Shown here one piece after another: positions 35,904 through 44,587 of a stretch of DNA of 64,000 nucleotides. The number at the start of each line of letters is the position of its first letter. The stretch's first letter is position 1. A program made the position numbers and the translations under genes. Origin of the DNA: Salipaludibacillus sp047795645 (GTDB taxonomy: Bacteria > Bacillota > Bacilli > Bacillales > Salisediminibacteriaceae); the NCBI RefSeq assembly GCF_047795645.1, contig NZ_CP181045.1:5126281-5190280 (forward strand), given 5' to 3'. The notes beneath the pieces are model-generated. The model did no database searches. It saw only the letters and a program-made list of their open reading frames with translations, and was not told the origin of the DNA.

Positions 35904-35995
35904 ATCATTAGACGATTGTAATGCACAATCAATTGATGATAGAACATAGAAAATATCAGTTTAAATAAATTAATGAGTATTAAAGGAGTTTTAAA

Positions 35996-36568
35996 ATGAA
36001 AGGAAATGCGATTGTTCTTATTTTACCAGCATCGGTGATGATCGGTTTATTTATTTTCGGATACTTGAGTTTATCTCAGGAGGAAGTGGTGTCAAATGAA
36101 GAATTGCAACATTCACTTACTATTAATAATGAATTAATTGATGAGCGTACGCTACATATCGAATGGAAATGGGGCGATTTTCCTGAAGACGGAATTCGAG
36201 GGAATGATTTTATTGAAATTTTACTCCCAGATGACGTAGTAGATGAGTTAAATGATCACGACGTTGGTGTCCATATTTCTTTGTCGCAAGGAGATCAAAT
36301 GATTTATGAGAGCAACCGATCACAAATATCTGCAAATGGGTTGATTATCGCATTTCCAAATGAAGTTCAAGATGAACAAATTTTGGGGCCGAGTGGGGAA
36401 TTTACCGCTACTTTCGATGAGTTGAACATAAATGACTTTCGAGAAGAGATAGAAATTCGCTATTTCCATACGTGGTTTGATCATCAAATCGAATTGAAAC
36501 CTAGAGTTGATATTGATCAGCGATTAATCGACGAGGGCATTCAAAGTTACTGGATCGTGGCTTCGTAA
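35996..36568 (+). CDS. exported or membrane-anchored hypothetical protein
   Basis: The family is not recognised. The 190 residues have one hydrophobic N-terminal segment (about 4-26), then an acidic beta-rich domain with IEWKWGDFPEDGIRGNDF. This looks like an extracellular immunoglobulin-like fold. AAAGGAG precedes the ATG. It ends 19 bases before the DUF1385-YqgV gene and shares its operon. Confidence 0.6.
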   Translation: MKGNAIVLILPASVMIGLFIFGYLSLSQEEVVSNEELQHSLTINNELIDERTLHIEWKWGDFPEDGIRGNDFIEILLPDDVVDELNDHDVGVHISLSQGDQMIYESNRSQISANGLIIAFPNEVQDEQILGPSGEFTATFDELNINDFREEIEIRYFHTWFDHQIELKPRVDIDQRLIDEGIQSYWIVAS

Positions 36569-36587
36569 AGGTGAGGAGGAGTAACCT

Positions 36588-37667
36588 ATGATAAAAGGTT
36601 TATCTTTTCAAAAGGGGATCCTGTTTATTGGTCATAAATATGTTGCCTGCTCATATAACGAAAATGACAAATGGAAGACTTGGATCAAACCGAAAACGTC
36701 TAGTACGATGGTCGAAGTTGGAAAAATGATTTTTACTTCGATGCCTAGATGGTTTTATTTATTTTTGATGGGATGGGTCATCCTGATTATTTATCCATAT
36801 GTACTCCGTTTATTTGGATTAGATGGGGCAATTGGACTTCCTTTGTATACACTTATTTATTTTATGATTGGTACACATTTTTGGTTTCCAAAGGAGCTGA
36901 AAAAGTATCATGGAGCCGAGCATAAAGTATTTAGTTTTCGAGGAGTTGTATCAGTTAGAAATCACTCAGCAATTAAGCGAGCGGAAATCACTAACCGTGG
37001 GTGTTCGACAAACGCCGTGGTGCTTTATTTTTTGCTTTTAGTGATTACCGCAGGGGTATTATTAGCCATTTATGAGACGGCTTTTAGAAACGTATTGGAA
37101 GCCGCAACATATATATCGTTAATCATATGGCCGGCAACCATCTATTGGCTTAACCGAACGAAAAAGACAAAGGGGCATGAGTTTCTCCTTTTAATATCTT
37201 ATTGGTTGCAACGTCATGTCACAACGCTTGAACCGGATGACGTTCACGTAAAGACGGCAATTAGGGCTTATCGAAAATTAGCTTTAAAAGAATTCCCGAA
37301 AAAATTAGTTGTTAAGAGAAAAAAGAAGGAGGAAATATTTATGGCAATAGCTGATATTACAATTATGCCACTCGGTTCAAATTCTACCAGTGTATCTGAC
37401 GTGGTAGCTGAGGTGCATCGTACATTGAAACAATCAAAATTACCTATAAAATACGAACTCACATCAATGAGTACGCTCATTGAAGGGGAAATCGCTGATA
37501 TTTATGCTATTTTAAAAGAAATCCAAGAAGTTCCATTTAAGTTAGGTCATCAAAGAGTGGCGACAAATATTCGTATAGATGACCGAAGAGATCGTCCATC
37601 ATCTATTAAAGGGAAAATAGAGTCAGTGGAAAAAAAGATTGCGGAACATCAAATCGGTGAAGAGTGA
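36588..37667 (+). CDS. DUF1385 membrane domain joined in frame to a YqgV (UPF0045) domain
   Basis: One open frame of 359 codons joins two proteins that are usually separate. Residues 1-250 resemble DUF1385 (YqhQ): three or four membrane segments, KKYHGAEHKVF and TNRGCSTNA motifs. Residues 252-359 match YqgV/MTH1187, the small thiamine-binding UPF0045 fold (MAIADITIMPLG to the end). No stop codon separates them. A complete ribosome site (AAGGAGG) lies in the KKKEEIF codons just before Met252, so YqgV may also be made alone. B. subtilis yqgV is a free gene in this position. The start follows GAGGAGG. Confidence 0.8.
   Translation: MIKGLSFQKGILFIGHKYVACSYNENDKWKTWIKPKTSSTMVEVGKMIFTSMPRWFYLFLMGWVILIIYPYVLRLFGLDGAIGLPLYTLIYFMIGTHFWFPKELKKYHGAEHKVFSFRGVVSVRNHSAIKRAEITNRGCSTNAVVLYFLLLVITAGVLLAIYETAFRNVLEAATYISLIIWPATIYWLNRTKKTKGHEFLLLISYWLQRHVTTLEPDDVHVKTAIRAYRKLALKEFPKKLVVKRKKKEEIFMAIADITIMPLGSNSTSVSDVVAEVHRTLKQSKLPIKYELTSMSTLIEGEIADIYAILKEIQEVPFKLGHQRVATNIRIDDRRDRPSSIKGKIESVEKKIAEHQIGEE
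37327..37343 (+). promoter_or_regulatory. internal ribosome site inside the DUF1385-YqgV frame
   Basis: AAGGAGG lies eight bases before ATG 37341, which is in frame with the upstream DUF1385 part. It would allow a separate 108-residue YqgV product. Confidence 0.7.
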
Positions 37668-37672
37668 ATATG

Positions 37673-37708
37673 AAAAAAACTTCTGCTAATTATAGCAGAA
37701 GTTTTTTT
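37673..37708 (+). terminator. bidirectional terminator between yqgV and yqgW
   Basis: AAAAAAACTTCTGCTA and TAGCAGAAGTTTTTTT form a long stem with a 4-base loop. It can stop both converging transcripts. Confidence 0.92.
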
Positions 37709-37730
37709 AAAGATTATTATCGTACTCAAA

Positions 37731-37913
37731 TCAGACAGTTCCACCGCTACCCAAGAAAAGAATCGAAACGAGTGTGCTAATAGAAAACCATCCAAATAAA
37801 CCAACAGATACTGCTGCAAACCCGACGCCGAAGAAATTTTTTCGCTTGAATTCAACGAGGCCACCAAATAAAGATAAAATCGCTATTAAAAGAGTGATAA
37901 TCCCCAATACCAT
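37731..37913 (-). CDS. yqgW: YqgW family membrane protein (DUF2759)
   Basis: The 60-residue protein has two hydrophobic segments joined by EFKRKNFFGVGF, typical of DUF2759. Function is unknown. AAAGGAGGA precedes the start. The location next to yqgV and yqgX matches B. subtilis. Confidence 0.85.
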   Translation of the reverse strand: MVLGIITLLIAILSLFGGLVEFKRKNFFGVGFAAVSVGLFGWFSISTLVSILFLGSGGTV

Positions 37914-38153
37914 CTATTTTTCCTCCTTTACATAATAAACATGTTTTATGTAGATTTGAAACAGTTAATTATCATTTACTGTTTACATCTAATGTTTGCC
38001 TTAATCATGAGTTCATCACTTATTTTACTTTTTTTTTTAATTTTTGTCGAGGTAAAAGTAATAAATATTTGTAGATGATCGAAAGGAACTTTGAAAAAGC
38101 ATTGTTTTCCATAGTACAATAGAAAAGAATGAAGTGAAAAGGAGGTCATTGTG

Positions 38154-38795
38154 ATGAAGTGGGAAAAGTTGTCTTTAGGTCCATTACAAACGAATGGATT
38201 TGTTATTTATAAGGATTCTAACCACGCGTTAATGGTTGATCCAGGAGGTGATGAAGAGCGACTGTTTGATTGGTTAAATGACCAAGGGTTGTCGATTTCA
38301 GCGATTATATTAACACATGCTCATTTTGACCATATTGGTGCTGTGGAAGCTGTTAGGAAGAAATACGGCTGCCCTGTTTACGTACATAAATTAGAAGACC
38401 AGTGGTTAGTTGATCCACAGTTAAATGGATCTGGATTGTTTTCAGGAATTGATGAAATAAATGCGAATAAAGCAGATTATCATTTTCCAAACGAAGGTCC
38501 GTTTCAGCTTGAAGGCTTTGAATGTGAATTATTTGAAACCCCAGGGCACTCTCCAGGGAGTGTATCATTTTATTTTCCAGAAGAAAGAGTAATTTTTTCT
38601 GGGGATGTGTTATTTCGAGGTGGAGTTGGAAGAACTGACTTGCCAGGAGGAAATCAAGATACGTTAATGGATACGATTCATGAGAAAATGCTCAAGCTCC
38701 CTGATGAAACCGTGGTAGCAAATGGTCATGGGCCAGTTACGACGATTGGAGATGAAAAAGAAACAAACCCGTTTATTAATGGATTTGGTTGGTGA
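38154..38795 (+). CDS. yqgX: metallo-beta-lactamase fold hydrolase (YqgX, glyoxalase II-like)
   Basis: The 213-residue enzyme has the metal motif THAHFDHIG, a second His in TPGHSPGS, an Asp in FSGDVLF and the last His in NGHGPVTT. This is the glyoxalase II-like group, probably a thioesterase using two metal ions; the substrate is unknown. ATG 38154 follows AAAGGAGGT. B. subtilis yqgX is in the same place. Confidence 0.9.
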   Translation: MKWEKLSLGPLQTNGFVIYKDSNHALMVDPGGDEERLFDWLNDQGLSISAIILTHAHFDHIGAVEAVRKKYGCPVYVHKLEDQWLVDPQLNGSGLFSGIDEINANKADYHFPNEGPFQLEGFECELFETPGHSPGSVSFYFPEERVIFSGDVLFRGGVGRTDLPGGNQDTLMDTIHEKMLKLPDETVVANGHGPVTTIGDEKETNPFINGFGW

Positions 38796-38955
38796 GTTAT
38801 GTTTTTTGCTTAAAAGTATTATAACTAAAAAATGACCTTCCATGGGGAACATAGAAGGTCGTTTGGGGAGTTAATCAAGTATCAATGAACATTGAGGGGG
38901 GAGGGGGAACTCCCGAAAATCATTGTTCTACTGACATTTTTATTATAATTCGACA

Positions 38956-38979
38956 TTAACACTGTGTCAACAGTGTTAA
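38956..38979 (+). promoter_or_regulatory. 24-bp perfect dyad at a promoter
   Basis: TTAACACTG and CAGTGTTAA flank TGTCAA. TATAAT at 38944-38949 lies just upstream, so the dyad covers the likely transcription start of the methyltransferase gene. It looks like a repressor site, but I do not know the protein. Confidence 0.55.
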
Positions 38980-39003
38980 AATATTTTTTTGGGAGAGAGT
39001 TTT

Positions 39004-40149
39004 ATGTCTAGTAGTGTTATAGAAAGGTTGAAAACTCAATCACACTCTCCATGGAGCTTTGCCACCTTTATGGAAACTGCACTATACGATCCAAAGGTAG
39101 GATACTACATGAAAGATCGCCAGAAACTAGGTAAAGATGGAGATTTTTATACAAGCAATCATGTTCATCCAGTATTTGCAGAAACTTTTGCTCGCTTTTT
39201 CCTAGACGTAATCACGAAGGAAAATATGAAAGCTGAAATTTGTGAGTGGGGGGCGGGGGATGGATCGTTCGCCTGTAATATTCTTGCTTACATGAGAGAA
39301 CAAAGTCCAGAAGTGTTTGAAAAAATGACTTATTATATTATTGAGTCAAGTCCTTATCATCAATCTATTTTATTAGACAGATTAGCTTTATTTAAGAAAC
39401 AAATAAAAATTTATAGTACATTAGAAGAATTAAAAAAGGAAGTCACACATTTCCAAGGGATTATTTTCTCAAATGAATTAATTGATGCATTTCCAGTACA
39501 TATTATTGAAAAGACTTCTGAAGGTTTAAAAGAAGTTATGTTGGAAGTTGAAGGAGAGCACCTTGCTGAAAAACTAATGACATCTGAAAATAATCAAGTA
39601 CTAAATTGGCTAGATAAATTTGGACCAACTACTCTGCCAGAGGGGCACCGATTCGAAGTATCACTTTCAATGAAAGAATGGTTGGTAAATGTATCAACTT
39701 GGTTAGAAAAAGGATTGCTTGTCACTGTAGATTATGGCTATCGAAATGAAGAGTTTCAATGGCCAGAGAGGAAAGACGGCTCAATCCGAGGTTATAGAAA
39801 CCATGAAATGGTCAAGGATCCATTGAAATATCCTGGGAGTATGGATTTAACATCTCATATTCAGTGGGATGCTTACGAACAAATTGCGAAAAATCAAGGC
39901 CTCACAATGGTTTGCCATGATAGACAAGATAAATTTCTATTAAAAGCAGGTCTATTTAGTTTCTTACAATCCCCGACAGATATGAACCCATTCTCTGATG
40001 TATTCAAAAAAAATCGAGCAATTCAATCATTAGTTCATCCGGAGGGCATTAGTACTTCCTTTCAAGTTAACGTTCAGGGTAGAGGATTAACACAGGTAGA
40101 GAAATACCTCATGTTTCAGGAAGATCCATACCAATTAAAAAAACCTTGA
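39004..40149 (+). CDS. SAM-dependent methyltransferase (MidA/NDUFAF7 family)
   Basis: The 381-residue protein matches the COG1565 family, whose mitochondrial member methylates a complex I subunit. Motifs include YDPKVGYYMKDRQKLGKDGDFYTSNHVHPVF near the start (named in pieces: GYYM, GDFYTS), CEWGAGDGSFACNIL for SAM, and FSNELIDAFPVH. ATG 39004 follows GGGAGAG. The bacterial target is unknown. A terminator overlaps the stop codon. Confidence 0.87.
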   Translation: MSSSVIERLKTQSHSPWSFATFMETALYDPKVGYYMKDRQKLGKDGDFYTSNHVHPVFAETFARFFLDVITKENMKAEICEWGAGDGSFACNILAYMREQSPEVFEKMTYYIIESSPYHQSILLDRLALFKKQIKIYSTLEELKKEVTHFQGIIFSNELIDAFPVHIIEKTSEGLKEVMLEVEGEHLAEKLMTSENNQVLNWLDKFGPTTLPEGHRFEVSLSMKEWLVNVSTWLEKGLLVTVDYGYRNEEFQWPERKDGSIRGYRNHEMVKDPLKYPGSMDLTSHIQWDAYEQIAKNQGLTMVCHDRQDKFLLKAGLFSFLQSPTDMNPFSDVFKKNRAIQSLVHPEGISTSFQVNVQGRGLTQVEKYLMFQEDPYQLKKP

Positions 40150-40168
40150 CGTATTGTCAAGGTTTTTT
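40137..40168 (+). terminator. bidirectional terminator after the methyltransferase gene
   Basis: AAAAAACCTTGAC and GTCAAGGTTTTTT pair around GTATT. It overlaps the stop codon and also faces the minus-strand gene at 40180. Confidence 0.9.
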
Positions 40169-40179
40169 GTGCAGTTTTA

Positions 40180-40425
40180 TTAGTGTCCGCCAATTTCTGG
40201 GACCATAATAAATGTTGTGTAGTACGTAAATCCAATAAAGAACAACGTTAGATATGCACCGAAAATATACACATAAACACGTTCTGTTAATTTTAAGTAG
40301 CTAAGGGCTATAAACATCCCTGTTTGACCGAAGAATAAAATAGCAGCTGCATGCATATCCCCAACCATAAACAATACAGCGAAAATTCCTGTCCAGAAAC
40401 CCAATACTCGAAACATGCGATCCAC
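40180..40425 (-). CDS. yqgY: YqgY family membrane protein (DUF2626)
   Basis: The 81-residue protein has three hydrophobic segments and matches DUF2626 (MDRMFRVLGFWTGIFAVLF, then the GGH end). Function is unknown. GGAGGGG precedes the start. Its location near yqgX agrees with B. subtilis. The 280 bases upstream hold no gene I support. Confidence 0.85.
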   Translation of the reverse strand: MDRMFRVLGFWTGIFAVLFMVGDMHAAAILFFGQTGMFIALSYLKLTERVYVYIFGAYLTLFFIGFTYYTTFIMVPEIGGH

Positions 40426-40705
40426 GACTCACCCCTCCTTTATACATTACATAATAACTAACTACCGCTTTTAGTATAACCTACGAATGAAAGTTTGTTC
40501 ACTTTATTATAAAGGCAACAAATCACTTTGTAAACAACCGGGATTATTACGATAGACAATCAAACGAGTTATATTAGGTTATAATGAGTCGCAAAGCTAG
40601 AAGTGGCTTTCCAATAACAGTGGGTAAAGAAGACAGCTTGAATGCAAACGGTGTGAATCAGGAACGGATGTAGTACTTGGCTCTGATGAAAGCGAGTTTA
40701 GGTAA

Positions 40706-41410
40706 TTAGTGATTTAACACAACCGTTGTATAAGTGCAGGCCATTTCATTTTTTTGAAACATGTTTGATTCTTCTTTTAATTCGACATCACTAAAGAAAA
40801 AACGGAAAATTCCATTGATTAATGCGTGATGCATGTTGCAAATTCCTTTTGAAGGAGCAACTTCTTTAAAAGTACAATTAAATATTCGGAAAACGACTTC
40901 ATTTTTTTCTTGATCATAATGGATCTCCGGATTCAATCCTTGATTAAGAGCAATTCTCTCGATGAATTTAACCTTTTCTGCAGTAACCATATCGTTAGGA
41001 TCTTCATTTAATGTTTGAACAAACGCTCGGGCAGATTCATAGCCGAAACGATCACCTGTTGTTATTAGTGCCTGTTCCCCAGCTTCACCTAATGCACTTA
41101 ACGATTCGATAGCAATTTCGGAAAGTCTCTGATAATCCCGATATGGAAATTGTAAACTAACAACTTCATCAGACAATCGATAAAACCGACTCGGTCTTCC
41201 TCCTTTTCCTGTTTTTTTTGTGTCGGAAACAAGCATATTTACATCTTCTAGCTTTGTTAAATGTAGACGAGCAACATTAGCATGGATTTTAAATGTATCG
41301 GCAATTTCTTGGACCGTTACATCGCGGTGTTGCCTAGCTGCGTATTGATAAATCGAAAAACGAGTAGGATCTGATAACACACCTGTAATCTTTAATGTTT
41401 GTTGTTCCAT
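40706..41410 (-). CDS. ArsR/DeoR-type regulator with SufR-like cysteine domain
   Basis: The 234-residue regulator has a winged helix at 10-80 (VLSDPTRFSIYQYAAR, VTVQEIADTFKIHANVARLH) and a wing with GGRPSRFY. The C-terminal half carries cysteines in FNCTFKEVAPSKGICNMH and MACTY, a spacing like that of SufR, which binds an Fe-S cluster. So it may sense iron-sulphur status or a similar signal. Target genes are not next to it. The start follows a GGGAGTG-like site. Confidence 0.7.
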   Translation of the reverse strand: MEQQTLKITGVLSDPTRFSIYQYAARQHRDVTVQEIADTFKIHANVARLHLTKLEDVNMLVSDTKKTGKGGRPSRFYRLSDEVVSLQFPYRDYQRLSEIAIESLSALGEAGEQALITTGDRFGYESARAFVQTLNEDPNDMVTAEKVKFIERIALNQGLNPEIHYDQEKNEVVFRIFNCTFKEVAPSKGICNMHHALINGIFRFFFSDVELKEESNMFQKNEMACTYTTVVLNH

Positions 41411-41624
41411 TGTGATTCACACTCCCAATTCCAGTTTATCTACATTATATTACAGATCTATTATTAATAAATGCGTTTTCAGCATAATTATGTGACTAAA
41501 CTAGTAAAATATAATCTTAAACAAAATTCATGGTATACTTTCTTATAGTTAAGTAAAAGAATGAATTTAAATGAGTCAAAAAGGTCATTATTATAATAAA
41601 ATCTATAAATTAATTGAAATTCAT

Positions 41625-41650
41625 GTTTAATAATGAATAAAAAAAGGTAT
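41625..41650 (+). promoter_or_regulatory. sigma-B-like promoter
   Basis: GTTTAA at 41625-41630 and AGGTAT at 41645-41650 are 14 bases apart, close to the Bacillus sigma-B consensus. ytxH is a general stress gene in B. subtilis, which supports the call. Confidence 0.55.
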
Positions 41651-41707
41651 TAGAACATTAGTCTAGAAACATTACATATATAGAATATTAAAGGAGGATG
41701 TAAAAAT

Positions 41708-42151
41708 ATGAGTAAAATGGATACAAAAGATTTTATTATTGGTGCAGTCGTTGGTGGAATTGTTGGTGCTTCAACAGCTATGTTATTAGCTCCAAAGTCA
41801 GGTCGCGAACTTCGATCTGATATCAATGAAAGAGCAACAGAGGCAAAGGAAAGAACAGTTGAATTTTCTAACGTTGCTAAAGAAAAAGGTACAGAATATT
41901 CACAGTTAGCCAAAGAGAAGTCAGATGAGTTAACGAAGTTAGCTAAAGATCAGTGGGAGCGTGTTGCTGATAAAACAGCAGCTGTCACAAACAAAGCAAC
42001 TCAGATGGGTGATGATTTGGCTGAAGATGTTAAAGAAGTAATGGATAGTGAGAAGGCAGAAGGCAAGAAATTAGCAAAACAAGTAGTAAAAGAAATTGAA
42101 GAAACAAAAGAACGCTTAAAAGAAGATGCAGATAAGTTAAAAGATAAATAA
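41708..42151 (+). CDS. YtxH-domain general stress protein
   Basis: The 147-residue protein has an N-terminal membrane segment with the YtxH motif IIGAVVGGIVGASTAMLLAP followed by KSGRELR. A long charged helical region of repeated Lys-Glu-Lys pattern follows (four KEK/SDELTK-like segments). Such proteins are induced by general stress; the molecular role is unknown. AAAGGAGGA precedes the start. Confidence 0.85.
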   Translation: MSKMDTKDFIIGAVVGGIVGASTAMLLAPKSGRELRSDINERATEAKERTVEFSNVAKEKGTEYSQLAKEKSDELTKLAKDQWERVADKTAAVTNKATQMGDDLAEDVKEVMDSEKAEGKKLAKQVVKEIEETKERLKEDADKLKDK

Positions 42152-42156
42152 AATAC

Positions 42157-42191
42157 AAAAAAAGACTAGTCATTCTTGACTAGTCTTTTTT
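42157..42191 (+). terminator. terminator of the ytxH-like gene
   Basis: AAAAAGACTAGTCA and TGACTAGTCTTTTT form a perfect stem with a 4-base loop. Confidence 0.92.
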
Positions 42192-42287
42192 GTATCTAGC
42201 TAACAAATATTTGCATAACTTTGAAAAGTTTAGTATTTAAGGTCAAGCGCAAAAATATTTAATTTTTTTTAAAATAAAAGGAGGAAT

Positions 42288-42317
42288 ATGAAAATTGTTG
42301 TCGAATATATGTTTTGA
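42288..42317 (+). CDS. nine-codon leader ORF before comGA
   Basis: A perfect ribosome site (AAAGGAGGA) is followed at good distance by ATG and eight more codons (Met-Lys-Ile-Val-Val-Glu-Tyr-Met-Phe), then TGA. It ends 34 bases before the comGA start. It could be a leader peptide that affects comGA translation, or a chance ORF. AT-rich runs just upstream (42251-42277) loosely resemble ComK-box sequence. Confidence 0.4.
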   Translation: MKIVVEYMF

Positions 42318-42351
42318 GACAAGTTATTAAATTCAGTATAGGTGGTGGTCT

Positions 42352-43095
42352 ATGGATATGGATATTGAACAGAAAACAAAATTGATTTTATCTGAAGCGC
42401 TAAAGTTTGGTGCCTCTGATGTGCATTTAATCCCCCGAGAGCGAGGGTCAACCATTCGATATAGAGTGGATGGTCAATTATTAGATGTAGAGAAGTTGCC
42501 CTTGGCTACGATGAACAAGCTGATTGCCCATTTGAAGTTTATTTCGGGAATGGATATCGGTGAACGGAGACGGCCGCAAAATAGTGGTTTGGAAATGACT
42601 CTTGAACATCAAGTTGTTTTCACGAGAATTTCAACCTTCCCGTCATCTTCTTTCGAAACCCTCGTATTAAGACTATTTCCACAAAAACATTCTAAAAGTT
42701 TAGAACAACTTTCTTTATTTCCTTCTCAAATTAAACACCTCCATCAATTGATTCAAAAACCAAACGGACTTATTATCGTCTGTGGCCCTACTGGTGCAGG
42801 AAAGACAACGACACTTTATTCGTTACTACAAAAACGAACAGAAGAAATCAACGAAAATATCATTACGTTAGAGGATCCAGTAGAGCAAATTCAGCCTGGT
42901 TTTTTACAAATGGAAATTAATGAAAAAGCAGGTGTCACATACGCTACAGGTTTGAAAAGTCTACTCCGCCACGACCCCGACCTCATCATGATTGGAGAAG
43001 TTCGTGATACAGAAACCGCAAAAATGGCTGTACGAGCAGCTTTAACAGGGCATTCGGTTATGTTAATAGGCACATACATATTTAATAGAAAGTAA
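42352..43095 (+). pseudogene. comGA: comGA 5' part, interrupted by prophage
   Basis: ComGA is the traffic ATPase that builds the competence pseudopilus for DNA uptake. This piece matches its first 240 or so residues: an N-terminal FGASDVHLIPR, Walker A GPTGAGKTTT, and Walker B HDPDLIMIGEVRDTETA, then AALTGHSVM. There the expected S/T-T-x-H continuation is replaced by about ten unrelated residues and a stop. The missing third includes the conserved His box and C-terminal domain. The phage integrase ends just beyond, so the break is the left attachment junction and the rest of comGA should lie beyond the right end of the prophage. Confidence 0.9.
43045..43085. other. attL, left prophage junction in comGA
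   Basis: comGA homology ends in the codons of AALTGHSVM and the serine recombinase gene ends at 43082. The crossover must lie between, most likely around 43055-43075. Serine recombinases use cores of only a few bases, and attR is outside the window, so I cannot define the core. Confidence 0.75.
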
Positions 43096-44515
43096 TGCTC
43101 TTTATTACAACGGATTCGGGGTTTCTTTCTTTGGTGATCTTGTCTACTTTGATCTCTTTCACGGACAGCTGCATAAATTGTTTCTTTTCTACACTGGAAA
43201 GTTTACTCCAGGCAGAGGTGATTGATTTCAAATATTCTGCTGAGATAGTTGGTTCTTTTTGTTCTGCCCCGCGGATCTCATTTAATTCTAACCTGATCTG
43301 ACTTTCACGGTCTAGTTCTTCTTTTGATCTCTTTTGAAAATCTTCATCTGATATGTTTTCGTTTGCCCAGGCATATTGCCACTTAGCTCTACGCTTTTCA
43401 ATTCCTGCCAATTCTTTTTCGTACTCCTCAATCAACAGAGTATTACTGGATTGTCCATCTCCTGTTTGGTCGTCAAACGATGACAAATCCCAAGAGGTTA
43501 AATATTTATGGAATTGACTTTCTAAATAGTTCGATGCGATGGAAGGTAAGTCGCATCCGCCGAATGTTCTTTTTGTGCATCTGTATGATTGAGAATAATA
43601 TTCTTTCTCTCCTCTTATAACCGTCGAGGATTTCCCTACCAGACCTCCGCCACATCTAGCGCATTTCCCTATTTGACTAAACATGTACGTGCTAGTAGCT
43701 GATTTAGCCGGAAAGGTTTTTCGTTTCTGCATTAGATTCTGTACGGTGTCAAATTTATCTTTATCGATAATAGGAGGGACGGCATCTTCGACTTCAAAAT
43801 AATTTTCTTTATTTTTTCTGTAGTTATACCGCATCGTCCCTTTGTACAGGGGGTTTTTGAGGATGTACCCAACGGTCCCCTGTTGCCAAAGAGCTTTTCT
43901 TTTCGACGCAATGTTTCTTTCATTGAGCTCTATGGCAATCTTGTGCATAGATTTCCCTTCCAGATAAAGATCAAATAACTCTCTGATCATTTTCGCTTCG
44001 CGCTGATTCACTTCCAAATAATCTCCTGCGATGTCGTATCCATAAGGAGGTCGGTTATTTACCCACTTCCCTTCTCTTGCTTTTTGCTCCATTCCAAAGC
44101 TGATACGTTCTCCTGTGTTCTCGCGTTCCCACTGAGCAAGACTTGCGATTAAGGTGACAAACAGTCTGCCGGTAGCTGTTGTCGTGTCATATACCTCTGT
44201 GGCAGACTTAAACTTGATGGCGTGTTTTTCAAACAGTTTTATCATTTCATACAAATCTAACACGGATCGTGTAAGTCGATCTAAACGATAGACCAGGACA
44301 CAATCAAAGACATCTTTATCTAAGGACCCTAGCATCCTTTTTAGTTCCGCACGCTCCATATCTTTTGCACTTAACCCTTCATCGACGTAATACTGCACAA
44401 TGTCCCACCCTTGAGACACGGCATAGGCTTCTAGCTTCATTTTCTGCGCTTTGATGGAATAGCCCTCTTGCACTTGCTCGTTTGTAGATACCCGTATATA
44501 GACTGCTGCTCGCAT
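43082..44515 (-). CDS. int: large serine recombinase, prophage integrase
   Basis: This 477-residue site-specific recombinase inserts and excises the prophage. The N-terminal catalytic domain has AAVYIRVSTNEQ with the active-site serine and YRLDRLTRS. The recombinase domain follows (RPPYGYDI, near residue 165), then the zinc ribbon CARCGGG...CTKR...GCD and a C-terminal coiled coil. I choose the second ATG (44515), eight bases after AAGGAGG. The gene is read towards attL, as in Listeria A118-type phages. Excision normally needs a directionality factor; one of the small early genes could serve, but none is recognised. Confidence 0.95.
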   Translation of the reverse strand: MRAAVYIRVSTNEQVQEGYSIKAQKMKLEAYAVSQGWDIVQYYVDEGLSAKDMERAELKRMLGSLDKDVFDCVLVYRLDRLTRSVLDLYEMIKLFEKHAIKFKSATEVYDTTTATGRLFVTLIASLAQWERENTGERISFGMEQKAREGKWVNNRPPYGYDIAGDYLEVNQREAKMIRELFDLYLEGKSMHKIAIELNERNIASKRKALWQQGTVGYILKNPLYKGTMRYNYRKNKENYFEVEDAVPPIIDKDKFDTVQNLMQKRKTFPAKSATSTYMFSQIGKCARCGGGLVGKSSTVIRGEKEYYSQSYRCTKRTFGGCDLPSIASNYLESQFHKYLTSWDLSSFDDQTGDGQSSNTLLIEEYEKELAGIEKRRAKWQYAWANENISDEDFQKRSKEELDRESQIRLELNEIRGAEQKEPTISAEYLKSITSAWSKLSSVEKKQFMQLSVKEIKVDKITKERNPESVVIKSITFY

Positions 44516-44587
44516 GGCCATATCCTCCTTATAAAAATAAGAGCAGACCGTCATCTGCTCTTCATGTAAATTATCAACGTTGGTAAT

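Noticed and set aside
40584..40673. 29-codon ORF in the region before yqgY, and a TCGCAAAGC motif recalling c-di-GMP-I riboswitches
   Set aside because: The ORF lacks a ribosome site. The riboswitch core motifs after TCGCAAAGC are missing, and an RNA on this strand would run antisense to the downstream regulator gene.
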